Shown here piece by piece: positions 6,941 through 14,345 of a DNA stretch of 32,087 bases. The stretch lies in NCBI GenBank assembly GCA_028867615.1, contig JAGWGC010000007.1:1-32087 (forward strand), read 5' to 3'. Under the pieces are notes generated by a model. It was not told where the DNA came from. It searched no databases and saw only the letters and a program-made list of their open reading frames with translations. Numbering within the stretch: the first letter of the stretch is position 1; each line of letters opens with the position of its first letter. This DNA comes from Nitrososphaerota archaeon (GTDB lineage Archaea > Thermoproteota > Nitrososphaeria > Nitrososphaerales > Nitrosopumilaceae). The translations under genes and the position numbers were made by a program.

Positions 6941-7894
6941 TTATCCTTTCTTTGATATTTTTATTGCTTGAACTGGGCATACGTTTTCACAAGCTAGACA
7001 AAATATACAATCAGGCTCTCTTGCCATCAACGGTTTTTTATCAGAGGCAGGATTGCCTGCAAACTCGGCCCATTCGTAAACTTTTACAGGGCAAGCATCT
7101 ATGCATGCACCATCGCCTACACATATGTCATAATCAACTGAAACAAATTCTCCCCAAATTCCAAGTATTTCGTTACCCTTTCGTTGACCAAATACTTTGA
7201 TCTTGTGACTAGACGGTGCGGTAAAGGTCTCAACAACTTTGAGTTTTGATTTAAAGTCAACGTCGATTGGACCTGGCTTGGCTCCAGAAGGCGTCTCAGG
7301 TTCTTCCGCTTGTGCTACCTGCTGTCCAGGCTGTGGAGCTGCTGGTTTTGGTTTGGGTTTTGCGTTAGGAACTATCTGAGCTAATGGAGTCATCTCTTCC
7401 AATGTCTTCAGAGCTTGCTCTTGCGACATTTGTTTTATTTTTACATCGTGCTCTAACATTTTATCAGCAAGAACACTATTTCGTAAAATCGTATCAATTA
7501 TCATCTTTGCATTTGCATCAGCTTTCTTTCGGTAATCTTTAACCCAGAGACCATCACCATATTTTTCAACGGGATATATTTGATAGATCATATCTACTAC
7601 TTCTCCAGTTACTATCTCAACCTGAACCTCGAGATCTATAGACTTGTATCCTGAATCATCAGGATCTGGCAAGTTTTCTTCTTTCCAGCGATATGTGGCA
7701 TAAATCCTATCAGCAAATTTATCCATTTCAAAGACTTTCTTAAACCCAGAAACAATAGAATCAATTTCATAGCTATCTTCAAGTTTTATAGGAAGACGAT
7801 AAAGACCAAGTTTATAGCTGTGTAAAGGATAGACTCCTCTTTTTGATGTGGCCGATTGAACTGTATACACTTTATCCTTCAACAGGAGTGACAT
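6941..7894 (-). CDS. Unknown domain fused to a Sulfolobus-type 7Fe/8Fe ferredoxin domain
   Basis: 317 residues. Residues 1-165 form a novel alpha/beta domain; 172-215 is a Pro/Ala/Lys-rich linker (KPKPKPAAPQPG). Residues 228-317 align with the zinc-containing ferredoxins of Sulfolobus: HK at 230-231, LGIWGEF at 244-250, SVDYDICVGDGAC to C264, then C268-P, NPASDKK at 281-287 and C296/C299/C302/C306-P. The first site has Asp261 in place of a cysteine (C258-x2-D-x2-C264), as in relatives carrying a 3Fe-4S cluster, and the second is a normal 4Fe-4S site. Of the four zinc ligands of the Sulfolobus protein only one His (H230) is kept; the others align with Pro, Trp247 and Leu289. It is the last gene of an operon with the 110-residue protein and the rhodanese. 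Electron transfer to an unknown partner is likely. Confidence 0.85.
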   Translation of the reverse strand: MSLLLKDKVYTVQSATSKRGVYPLHSYKLGLYRLPIKLEDSYEIDSIVSGFKKVFEMDKFADRIYATYRWKEENLPDPDDSGYKSIDLEVQVEIVTGEVVDMIYQIYPVEKYGDGLWVKDYRKKADANAKMIIDTILRNSVLADKMLEHDVKIKQMSQEQALKTLEEMTPLAQIVPNAKPKPKPAAPQPGQQVAQAEEPETPSGAKPGPIDVDFKSKLKVVETFTAPSSHKIKVFGQRKGNEILGIWGEFVSVDYDICVGDGACIDACPVKVYEWAEFAGNPASDKKPLMAREPDCIFCLACENVCPVQAIKISKKG

Positions 7895-7931
7895 CTGTTT
7901 AGTGTAATGAAAAAGAGTTTAAAAATGCTTC

Positions 7932-8264
7932 CTAATAATCAGGACAGGTCTCTTCTCGGATCTTTCTATATCGCTGTTCTATCTCAGTTGCGTACTCTAG
8001 TACTTTATCAAAACTATACTTGTCCCTTGGAAAGTACCATCTGATTCCCACCTTATGTCCTATTCCATCCATATCATAGATCATTCCTTTATCCGAATAG
8101 ACACCGTATTTCTCATCAACTGATCTTTCTTGTACAGTCAGACCACGTTTAGTCTTGTCTTCTAATATGATATGGATTGGATCATCAAGCATAGCATAGA
8201 ATATACCTTTTTTTAGAATTGGCAGTTCTTGGCCTGTTTCGTTATTTTTCGATTGGGTTTCCAA
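7932..8264 (-). CDS. Conserved-looking small protein of unknown function
   Basis: 110 residues from a TTG at 8264 that overlaps the rhodanese gene by 23 bases; an internal ATG at residue 25 (before LDDPIHIILED) is an alternative start. The sequence is soluble and mixed alpha/beta, rich in charged and aromatic residues (VGIRWYFPRDKYSF), with a helical tail and one cysteine near the C-terminus (ETCPDY). No family recognised. It sits between the rhodanese and the ferredoxin-fusion gene with close spacing, so it probably works with them in sulfur or redox chemistry; this rests on position only. Confidence 0.7.
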   Translation of the reverse strand: METQSKNNETGQELPILKKGIFYAMLDDPIHIILEDKTKRGLTVQERSVDEKYGVYSDKGMIYDMDGIGHKVGIRWYFPRDKYSFDKVLEYATEIEQRYRKIREETCPDY

Positions 8265-9084
8265 TCATATTACCCCATTCAGTCCATGATCCATCATAGT
8301 TTCTAACTTGAGGATATCCAAGTAAATATTTTAGAACAAACCAAGTATGTGAAGATCTCTCTCCAATTCTACAGTAACATATGACATCCTTGTCTGGCGT
8401 AATGCCTTTTGTTTCATAAATTTTCTTTAGTTCCTCTACTGATTTGAAAGTACCATCAGTGTCATTTACCGCGCTGGCCCAAGGAATATTGTTTGCAGTT
8501 GGAATATGTCCACCTCTTTGAGCATGCTCCATCGGATATTCCGCAGGAGCAGTTATTTCACCGGAGAATTCTTTGGGGGAACGCACATCAACTAAAACAG
8601 TATCTTTTTTGTCAAGTGATCTTCTTACATCAAAGAGATATGCACGGAGTCCTTCATTTGGTGGCTGTGCAACATAGTTTGTTTTTTGTATTTGTGGTTC
8701 ATCTTTTGTATAAGATCTGTTTTCAATTTCCCATTTTTTTCTTCCACCATTCATTATCTTCACATTTTCATGTCCGTAATACTTGAATATCCAAAACACA
8801 AATGCGGCAAACCAATTATTGAAATCACCATACAGAATAACTTCAGATTGCGTTGTTATTCCATTTCTTGACAATAAATCCTCAAACTGTGATTTGCTAA
8901 CAATATCCCTGGTTACCGGATCATTAATGTCTCGCTTCCACCAGATAAGACTTGCCCCTTGTAGATGTCCTTGTCTGTATGCGTTCTCAGGATCATAGTC
9001 CACTTCTACAATTTTCAAAGAGTTATTGCCCAGATTCTTTGAGATGGTTTCCGTATCAACTAAAACTTGTTGTACATAATTCAT
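8242..9084 (-). CDS. Tandem-domain rhodanese / thiosulfate sulfurtransferase
   Basis: 280 residues, the usual two-domain rhodanese length. It transfers sulfane sulfur from thiosulfate or 3-mercaptopyruvate to an acceptor. The C-terminal domain carries the active loop CRIGERS with catalytic C238 and the flanking SSHTWFVLKYLLG seen in actinobacterial CysA-type thiosulfate sulfurtransferases. VDVRSPKEFSG at 165-175 and GGHIPTANNIPW at 191-202 are the CH2-type motifs. In the N-terminal domain the equivalent loop (GDFNNWF at 86-92) has no cysteine, so that half is structural. First gene of an operon with the 110-residue protein and the ferredoxin fusion. A second, shorter rhodanese lies 1.4 kb away. 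Physiological donor and acceptor are not predictable. Confidence 0.92.
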   Translation of the reverse strand: MNYVQQVLVDTETISKNLGNNSLKIVEVDYDPENAYRQGHLQGASLIWWKRDINDPVTRDIVSKSQFEDLLSRNGITTQSEVILYGDFNNWFAAFVFWIFKYYGHENVKIMNGGRKKWEIENRSYTKDEPQIQKTNYVAQPPNEGLRAYLFDVRRSLDKKDTVLVDVRSPKEFSGEITAPAEYPMEHAQRGGHIPTANNIPWASAVNDTDGTFKSVEELKKIYETKGITPDKDVICYCRIGERSSHTWFVLKYLLGYPQVRNYDGSWTEWGNMIGNPIEK

Positions 9085-9140
9085 TTTGTCTCTATCATAC
9101 TAGGCTTGAAGGGTTCTTAATATTTTATGCTCATCAGATG

Positions 9141-9150
9141 CTTTTTAAGT
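9141..9150 (+). promoter_or_regulatory. TATA box of nadK-nob1
   Basis: CTTTTTAAGT is centred about 28 bases before the TTG start at 9174 in the 89-bp gap between divergent genes. This is the spacing of a leaderless transcript and supports the TTG as the true start. Confidence 0.5.
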
Positions 9151-9173
9151 GAAATTAAAATTAGTACTTTCTA

Positions 9174-9989
9174 TTGGAATTACACAATGTTGCACTAGTA
9201 AGCAAAGTTGGTTCAAAGGAATCAGAGGACGCAGTAAAAAAAGTTGCAAAGAAGCTACTTACAAAAAAAATCAAGGTATACACCGTTTCGCCTGTGGATG
9301 TGGATGGAGCCAAAAAAATCAATGATTTGGAAGATCTCAAGACCACAAAACTTGATTTGACAATCACTTTGGGAGGAGACGGAACAACTTTACGAACTTT
9401 TAGGTATTTAGAAAACGAGGTACCAAATCTTGCAATAAATGTGGGAGGAAATAGAGGAATATTATCAGAAATAACACTTCCTCAAATCGATACCGCCATT
9501 GAACAAATTATTGCAGACAAGATTTTTTTTGACAAGCGAATTCGAGTAGTTGCTTCTTGTGGAGGACAAGACTTTCCTCCAGCACTAAATGAGATTTACA
9601 TTAACAGGCAGAATTTGACAAAGACATCATTGTTTGAGATCAAATTCCAGAGTGATACCGTAACACAGAAAATGGACGGAGTAATTGTTGCAACTCCGAG
9701 CGGTTCAACTGGCCATTCATATTCATTAGGAGGTCCAATTCTTCATGAAAGTTTAGATGTCCTAATCATAACGCCGGTTGCACCAGTCAACAAATTACCA
9801 TCAATTGTGGTGCCTGATGAGAAAATTGAGATCATAAGTAATCATGATTCAAACATAATCATGGATGCCCAAGTTATCAAAACTGCCAGATTTGATGAAG
9901 TGATAACCATTAGAAAATACAAGAAACATGCAGTATTTGTAAGACTGAAAAAACAGGGCCTAAGACAGATGAGTAAGCTTGGTTTCTAG
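9174..9989 (+). CDS. nadK: NAD kinase
   Basis: 271 residues from a TTG start. It phosphorylates NAD to NADP with ATP or polyphosphate in the cytosol. The family motifs are GGDGTTLR at 67-74, the glycine-rich NVGGNRGILSE at 89-99 (usually GNLGFL; Arg replaces Leu), NE at 139-140 and the long conserved loop from DGVIVATP at 168 to SLGGP at 184-188. It overlaps nob1 by 11 bases, so the two are co-translated. Its divergent neighbour is the rhodanese. A TATA box 28 bases upstream fixes the start. Confidence 0.95.
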   Translation: MELHNVALVSKVGSKESEDAVKKVAKKLLTKKIKVYTVSPVDVDGAKKINDLEDLKTTKLDLTITLGGDGTTLRTFRYLENEVPNLAINVGGNRGILSEITLPQIDTAIEQIIADKIFFDKRIRVVASCGGQDFPPALNEIYINRQNLTKTSLFEIKFQSDTVTQKMDGVIVATPSGSTGHSYSLGGPILHESLDVLIITPVAPVNKLPSIVVPDEKIEIISNHDSNIIMDAQVIKTARFDEVITIRKYKKHAVFVRLKKQGLRQMSKLGF

Positions 9990-10497
9990 AATATTAGATG
10001 CCACCTCATTTTATGCAGGGGTACCATTCTCTTCACAAGAACAAGGATTTACAACTCCTCTAGTTTTTGAAGAGATTAAACACATCAAAAAAAGTCATGG
10101 TGCGGTGCAAACTCTTATCGATTTAGGCAGATTAAAGATCATAGAACCAGAAGAAAAATTCACTAGTATTGTTTTGGAAAAGTCAAAACAAACAGGAGAT
10201 CTTTCTGAATTATCAAAAGAAGACATATCGGTACTTGCATTGTGCATGCAGTTAAACGGTGAATTAGTGACTGATGATTATACCGTATCAAATGTTGCCA
10301 GACATTTGAATTTCAGAGTCATCCCAATAATGACCAAGGGGATATTCAAGGCGTTGGATAGCGTGTATTCTTGTCCTGCTTGTAACAAGAACTTTGAGAA
10401 AATGTCAGATTGCCCAATATGTGGAAGTAAATTAAGGAAAAAATCATCCCAGCGGAAGTCTTCTTCCAACCCAGTCCGCAAAAGAGCCATCATATAG
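9979..10497 (+). CDS. nob1: rRNA maturation endonuclease Nob1 (PIN + zinc ribbon)
   Basis: 172 residues from TTG, overlapping the nadK end by 11 bases. Nob1 makes the final 3' cut of 16S rRNA in pre-40S-like particles. The PIN domain covers 1-120 with acidic residues at the expected places: D7 (RILDATSF), E31/E32, D82 (SKEDISVLAL) and D99/D100 (VTDD). The zinc ribbon follows with C132/C135 and C145/C148 (CPAC, CPIC) and a basic Lys/Arg/Ser tail suited to rRNA contact. The 3' end runs 54 bases into the convergent rhodanese gene. Together with SBDS and the exosome downstream it marks this region as a ribosome-maturation neighbourhood. Confidence 0.92.
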   Translation: MVSRILDATSFYAGVPFSSQEQGFTTPLVFEEIKHIKKSHGAVQTLIDLGRLKIIEPEEKFTSIVLEKSKQTGDLSELSKEDISVLALCMQLNGELVTDDYTVSNVARHLNFRVIPIMTKGIFKALDSVYSCPACNKNFEKMSDCPICGSKLRKKSSQRKSSSNPVRKRAII

Positions 10498-11202
10498 CTT
10501 TACGTTTTCATATCCAGCTAGTCGTAATTGAGTAAAAACATTTGCGGCCCTATGGCCAAGTGCACAGTAGCATACCAATTCTTTGTCTCGCGATATTTGT
10601 TGCTCATTAAAAATTCTCAAGAGTTCATTTTTGTCTTTAAAGAGATAGCCCTCTTCTCCCGAACCATCAGTAAAAGGAAAAAGTATTGCGTGTGGTATTC
10701 TACCTGCCATAAATTCTTGAAGAGATCTAGTATCAATAATAGTGACGGTATCAAGTTTTTTATAAAGTTCCTCTGCTTCAATTCTTATCAAAGAATTTAT
10801 TTTTGGAACAAATGTTACGGCCGTAGGTTTTGAAATATCTCGGGTAATTGGAAGACCTTTTTTCTGCCATGTCATCATTCCGACATCAAGAATTTTTGTC
10901 TTTTCGTGCCCAAAATATAAAAACGTCCAAGCTATTCTGGCAGCAGATGGATCCAGATAGTCTCCATATATTATGACAGTTTTTGATTCATCAATCCCAA
11001 GTGAGCCAAACAGAGTTGCCGCTTGATCGTTCTCAATTACGAGATTTGCCCCATACTGATTAGTTTGTACAACTTTTTCAATTCCCAAAGGTTGAGAGTT
11101 TGGAATATGAGCATACGAGTATGGAATATTTCCACGAGAATCCAATATCACAAGATCCGGATCATTGTAGTGTTCTGCCAACCACTGATGTGAAGAAATC
11201 AA
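10444..11202 (-). CDS. Tandem-domain rhodanese-like sulfurtransferase (second copy)
   Basis: 252 residues from a TTG start. Two rhodanese domains: the N-terminal one has ILDSRGNIPYSYAHIPNS but no loop cysteine (GDYLDPSA at 80-87). The C-terminal one has IIDTRSLQEFMAGRIPHA and the loop CALGHR with C213 as candidate catalytic residue. The loop differs from CRIGER of the 280-residue paralogue, so substrate or acceptor probably differs. It is convergent with nob1 (54-bp overlap) and lies 40 bp downstream of xpf on the same strand. The acceptor is unknown; tRNA thiolation or Fe-S supply are possible roles. Confidence 0.88.
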   Translation of the reverse strand: MISSHQWLAEHYNDPDLVILDSRGNIPYSYAHIPNSQPLGIEKVVQTNQYGANLVIENDQAATLFGSLGIDESKTVIIYGDYLDPSAARIAWTFLYFGHEKTKILDVGMMTWQKKGLPITRDISKPTAVTFVPKINSLIRIEAEELYKKLDTVTIIDTRSLQEFMAGRIPHAILFPFTDGSGEEGYLFKDKNELLRIFNEQQISRDKELVCYCALGHRAANVFTQLRLAGYENVKLYDGSFADWVGRRLPLG

Positions 11203-11242
11203 TTATTTGATTAGAATAATTGTGACATATTTGAATAGCGTG

Positions 11243-11929
11243 TCACACATCATGTAATGTTTTTTGATCGGTCTTTTTTTCATCCTTGTCTTGGGCATCA
11301 AGTATTTTGCGTATCTTTTGAGCACGAGCTTCTCCCATTCCATTTATTTTTGATAGTTCTACAGACGATGCATTCAACGAATTGCTCGTAGAGCCAAATT
11401 TTTCCAGCATTCGCGTAGCAAGTTTTTCTCCAACACCAGGCAAACTGCACAAAATTGATAGTTGTTGCTGTTTTAGATTACCAGACTTTCTAATTTTTTT
11501 AAGAAATGGTCCCTTTACTGCGCCTTGTCTTGCACACATGGATATCAACAATTTAGCAGTATGTGATGCATTAGGAGTCGGGATTACAGGTATTTTAAAA
11601 TCCAATATTACAGATGACATTGCGCCATAAAATACAAGTGGATTTTCCGTAATTTTGTCTATTTCGTCAACATTTCCTTCAATCACAATAGCAGGATGCT
11701 CAAAGTGTTCTTTTAGTCTACTACATTGATCAAACAATCGCCCGTCAAAAACTGACGAGATAAAGTCATTAACGCTTTTTCTTTCTACTATGGTTTCAGG
11801 TGCGACAATATAGTCTCCAACAGGCAAAGTCACCATCTCCACTTTCACTCCAATGTGTTTTATGAGATCAGGGATTCCACTCTTTCTTTCCCTTTCGTCA
11901 ATTACCATTCGAAGATCGTCAATTTTCAT
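11243..11929 (-). CDS. xpf: XPF/ERCC4-family structure-specific endonuclease (short form)
   Basis: 228 residues: nuclease domain plus tandem helix-hairpin-helix and no helicase, i.e. the crenarchaeal-type XPF rather than Hef. The nuclease signature GD-x(n)-ERK-x3-D is complete (G38-D39, E49-R50-K51, D55), with DERERKSG at 11-18. The two hairpins are PGVGE at 164-168 and NGMGE at 196-200. It cuts flaps, forks and 3' branches in repair as a dimer, normally stimulated by PCNA. The tail QKTLHDV at 222-228 resembles a PCNA-interacting peptide but lacks the terminal aromatic residues. It follows prefoldin beta by 27 bp and is probably the end of the exosome superoperon transcript. Confidence 0.93.
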   Translation of the reverse strand: MKIDDLRMVIDERERKSGIPDLIKHIGVKVEMVTLPVGDYIVAPETIVERKSVNDFISSVFDGRLFDQCSRLKEHFEHPAIVIEGNVDEIDKITENPLVFYGAMSSVILDFKIPVIPTPNASHTAKLLISMCARQGAVKGPFLKKIRKSGNLKQQQLSILCSLPGVGEKLATRMLEKFGSTSNSLNASSVELSKINGMGEARAQKIRKILDAQDKDEKKTDQKTLHDV

Positions 11930-11956
11930 TAAACCATCATGTTTCTGTAAAATATT

Positions 11957-12352
11957 TTATTTAGGAGCATCTGTCTTTTGCGGTCCTGACGGCGCAGTAG
12001 GTCCTCTCAACATTTCTCGTATTTTGGTTTCGGCTTCTTTGAGGTTTTCTTTTATTCTAGATTCCTGTTTAGACAACACTGTAAGCCTTGTATTTGCAAG
12101 CTCTTTTTTTTCTTCTAATTCTGAAACTAGTATAGTCTTGGTAGATTTGACAAGAATTGATCCTGCTGTTTTGTAAACAGTATCATCATCAGTTGTCTTT
12201 TGTAGAACTTCAAGTGCTCTCTCAGTTTCCAAATGTTCTGATTCAAGATGTTGTTTTTGCATCATTATGGACTGGAGATTTTGTTGCAATTGTTGCAGTC
12301 TGCCTACTTGTTCTTGCAACCACGGAGGAATTTGTTGTTCTCCTGCAGACAT
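11957..12352 (-). CDS. pfdB: Prefoldin subunit beta
   Basis: 131 residues. Prefoldin is a hexameric ATP-independent chaperone handing unfolded proteins to the thermosome. Two long Gln/Glu/Lys-rich helices (about 8-55 and 85-122) flank a short beta region (VYKTAGSILVKSTKTILV at 59-76), the beta-class layout. The C-terminus has a low-complexity tail rich in Pro, Gly and Lys beyond the usual length. Last-but-one gene of the exosome cluster, its conventional archaeal place. Confidence 0.92.
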   Translation of the reverse strand: MSAGEQQIPPWLQEQVGRLQQLQQNLQSIMMQKQHLESEHLETERALEVLQKTTDDDTVYKTAGSILVKSTKTILVSELEEKKELANTRLTVLSKQESRIKENLKEAETKIREMLRGPTAPSGPQKTDAPK

Positions 12353-12375
12353 GACTGTCTGACCATCTGTTTTGC

Positions 12376-12621
12376 TTATATCTTTACCGATTCAATCGAG
12401 TCATTGCTTGCTTGTACAAGCCTCAATGTAGAATTCAGATTGGCGCGTAGGTGTGAAATTTCTTGTGCATCAATCATAATCATTATTTTTTTATCAAGTG
12501 AAAAATTTGTTTTTGTCGGATTCTCATCGTAAAATTTGTTATCAGTTTCAATAGAGTGAAAAATTGATTTTGTTCTTTTTCCAGCAGAGATTTCTATTTT
12601 GGCGCTATAGTTTGACATCAT
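12376..12621 (-). CDS. pcc1: KEOPS subunit Pcc1-like protein
   Basis: 81 residues. Beta strands AKIEISAG and KIMIMIDA frame a variable centre, and the C-terminal helix carries the Pcc1 signature LRANLNSTLRLVQAS (usual form LRAxLNSxLR). Pcc1 dimerises the KEOPS complex that makes the t6A modification of tRNA. The gene sits between L37Ae and prefoldin beta, a usual archaeal position, and its ATG lies inside the end of the L37Ae gene (17-bp overlap). Assignment rests on the C-terminal motif and context. Confidence 0.8.
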   Translation of the reverse strand: MMSNYSAKIEISAGKRTKSIFHSIETDNKFYDENPTKTNFSLDKKIMIMIDAQEISHLRANLNSTLRLVQASNDSIESVKI

Positions 12622-12820
12622 ATGCCAAGCCTGCTACTTTAAAACTACATTTTTTACAAGCCCAGATTCCTACTGCCTCTCTTCCAAATCTCTCAGAACC
12701 ACATTCAGGGCATTTTCTCTGTGCTTTTAGTTGTCTATGTACTGAGGTATATTTTTTTCTTGGTTTGAGACCATATTTCTGACCAAGTCCTTTGAGTGAG
12801 GCAGTTTTACTTTTTACCAT
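12605..12820 (-). CDS. rpl37ae: Large-subunit ribosomal protein L37Ae (eL43)
   Basis: 71 residues. A basic N-terminus (KSKTASLKGLGQKYGLKPRK) is followed by the zinc ribbon CPEC-x14-CKKC and the conserved GREAVGIWAC and FKVAG stretches. The protein is a structural component of the 50S subunit. The N-terminus is short compared with many archaeal homologues but starts at the normal GxRYGxxxRK-like segment. It overlaps pcc1 by 17 bp; no rpoP gene lies after it, unlike in many archaea. Confidence 0.95.
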   Translation of the reverse strand: MVKSKTASLKGLGQKYGLKPRKKYTSVHRQLKAQRKCPECGSERFGREAVGIWACKKCSFKVAGLAYDVKL

Positions 12821-12822
12821 AT

Positions 12823-13626
12823 CTACATCAACTGCTCAAATTGCTTCCTTATTTTTCTTCCTACAACAAGTGCCATTTCAGAGCACTGTAAGAGCTGTTC
12901 AGCTGTAAATCCATCGCTTCCCCCCTTTTGCACAGCACAAATGTTGCCATCAGAATTGGTCGTAATTGTAATTCTTGCATCCATGCAAGACTCCTCATCT
13001 CTAGTAGGATCAATGACAATATAGTCACCAATTCTTGCCATGGTAACAGATACAGGCAATGTCTTTATCGGAGGCTTGGATGTTACCCCCTCTACAAGAA
13101 CAGGCGCATCATTTGTTATTTCATATTTTGGAACAGAGCAAGAAAGAATACCAGCTACCGATGCATAAGAACAGGCATCAAATAGATTTCCGCCAGAATC
13201 AATCACGCTGCTGTCAATGAACATTCCAATGACAGATTTATTTTCAATTAAAACTAGTTGATGTAAATCAATCATTTCAGTTTCTCTTATTCCCCTGTCA
13301 ACAACTCTTGCAAGTTCGATGACTTCTTCATTTGGTGGCCCAGGTTCTGCATTTGGATCTGCCAATGGTAGAATCTCTGCAGTACAGATAAGAATTCCCT
13401 TGTCTCCAAGATCTGGAAATGGTTTATCAGGTTGTATTTTTACGCCAGTTATAATTTCAGTATCTCCTAGTTTTACTCTGGCAGAACCATTGGCCTTTGG
13501 AATAACTCCGGTTTCAATAACTAGTGGCCTTTGTTCATCAAGTGCCCTCCCATCAATTCTTTTTCCCGTCTTAAGGAGATCAAGAATTTTATCTCGTTTT
13601 AGTTGATCTAGTATTTGAGAACCCAA
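12823..13626 (-). CDS. rrp42: Exosome complex subunit Rrp42
   Basis: 267 residues from TTG, two bases after the rrp41 stop. RNase PH fold: KRIDGRALDEQRPL near the N-terminus, ARVKLGDTEIITGVK, CTAEILPLADPNAEPGPPNEE (positions about 81-101) and IDSGGNLFDACSYASVAG in the middle. Rrp42 is the catalytically silent partner of Rrp41 in the hexameric core ring and shapes the RNA path. Length and motifs are normal. Confidence 0.96.
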   Translation of the reverse strand: MGSQILDQLKRDKILDLLKTGKRIDGRALDEQRPLVIETGVIPKANGSARVKLGDTEIITGVKIQPDKPFPDLGDKGILICTAEILPLADPNAEPGPPNEEVIELARVVDRGIRETEMIDLHQLVLIENKSVIGMFIDSSVIDSGGNLFDACSYASVAGILSCSVPKYEITNDAPVLVEGVTSKPPIKTLPVSVTMARIGDYIVIDPTRDEESCMDARITITTNSDGNICAVQKGGSDGFTAEQLLQCSEMALVVGRKIRKQFEQLM

Positions 13627-13628
13627 TT

Positions 13629-14345
13629 TTATTGCTCACCGTTTTGAAAGTATTTTTCCATTAATGCTTTTCGCTGAACTTCATAAACACGTTTGCAACC
13701 TACTAGAGCAGTTTGCATGCATGTTTTGAATTCTTCTGGTTTTAGCATACCATCAAGCTGCAAAAGCGTAATTTTTCCCATATTTGGCATCAATGCCACT
13801 GGCATGTCTGCTTGTCCTTCCTGATCTTCCTCATTATTTACATCTAAGACTATCCTGTCTGCGACCTTACCTGCTGCACAAGCAGATACCAAGTCACGCA
13901 TTGGTATACCAGCATCTGCAAGAGCAACAGCTGCTGCATCAAGGGCAGCACATCTTGAACCCCCATCTGCTTGAAGAACTTCAATAAATACATCAATTAC
14001 CGTACGCGGATAGTCTTTCAGTATTACTGCAGGTTGCAATGCCTCCTTGATAACTTTGGAAATCTCAATCTCTCTTCTTGATGGAGCAGGATTCTTTCTT
14101 TCTGTTACAGAGAAAGGAGACATGTGATACCTGCAGCGAAGAATTCCAGAATCTGGATTTGCCATATGTTTTGGATGAACGTCTCTGGGGCCAAAAACTC
14201 CTGCTAAAATCTTATTTTTTCCAAATTCAATATATGCAGAACCATCTGCATTCTTTAGTACTCCAACTTTAATAGAGATATTTCTAAGCTCGTCTAATCT
14301 CCGTCCATCACATCTAATTCCATCTTCAGTCATTAATTGTGTCAT
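13629..14345 (-). CDS. rrp41: Exosome complex 3'-5' exoribonuclease Rrp41
   Basis: 238 residues from ATG 14345, the catalytic RNase PH-type subunit that phosphorolyses RNA 3' ends. Signatures: IRCDGRRLDELR, VLKNADGSAYIEFG, YHMSPFSVTERKNPAPSRR (about 74-92), ILQADGGSR-like VLQADGGSRCAALDAA, and the active-site acidic loop DQEGQADMP. The frame extends further to a TTG at 14369, but ATG 14345 has GGTGA five bases upstream and gives the family's normal N-terminus. ATG 14333 is also possible. The gene overlaps rrp4 by 20 bp with the chosen start. Confidence 0.96.
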   Translation of the reverse strand: MTQLMTEDGIRCDGRRLDELRNISIKVGVLKNADGSAYIEFGKNKILAGVFGPRDVHPKHMANPDSGILRCRYHMSPFSVTERKNPAPSRREIEISKVIKEALQPAVILKDYPRTVIDVFIEVLQADGGSRCAALDAAAVALADAGIPMRDLVSACAAGKVADRIVLDVNNEEDQEGQADMPVALMPNMGKITLLQLDGMLKPEEFKTCMQTALVGCKRVYEVQRKALMEKYFQNGEQ

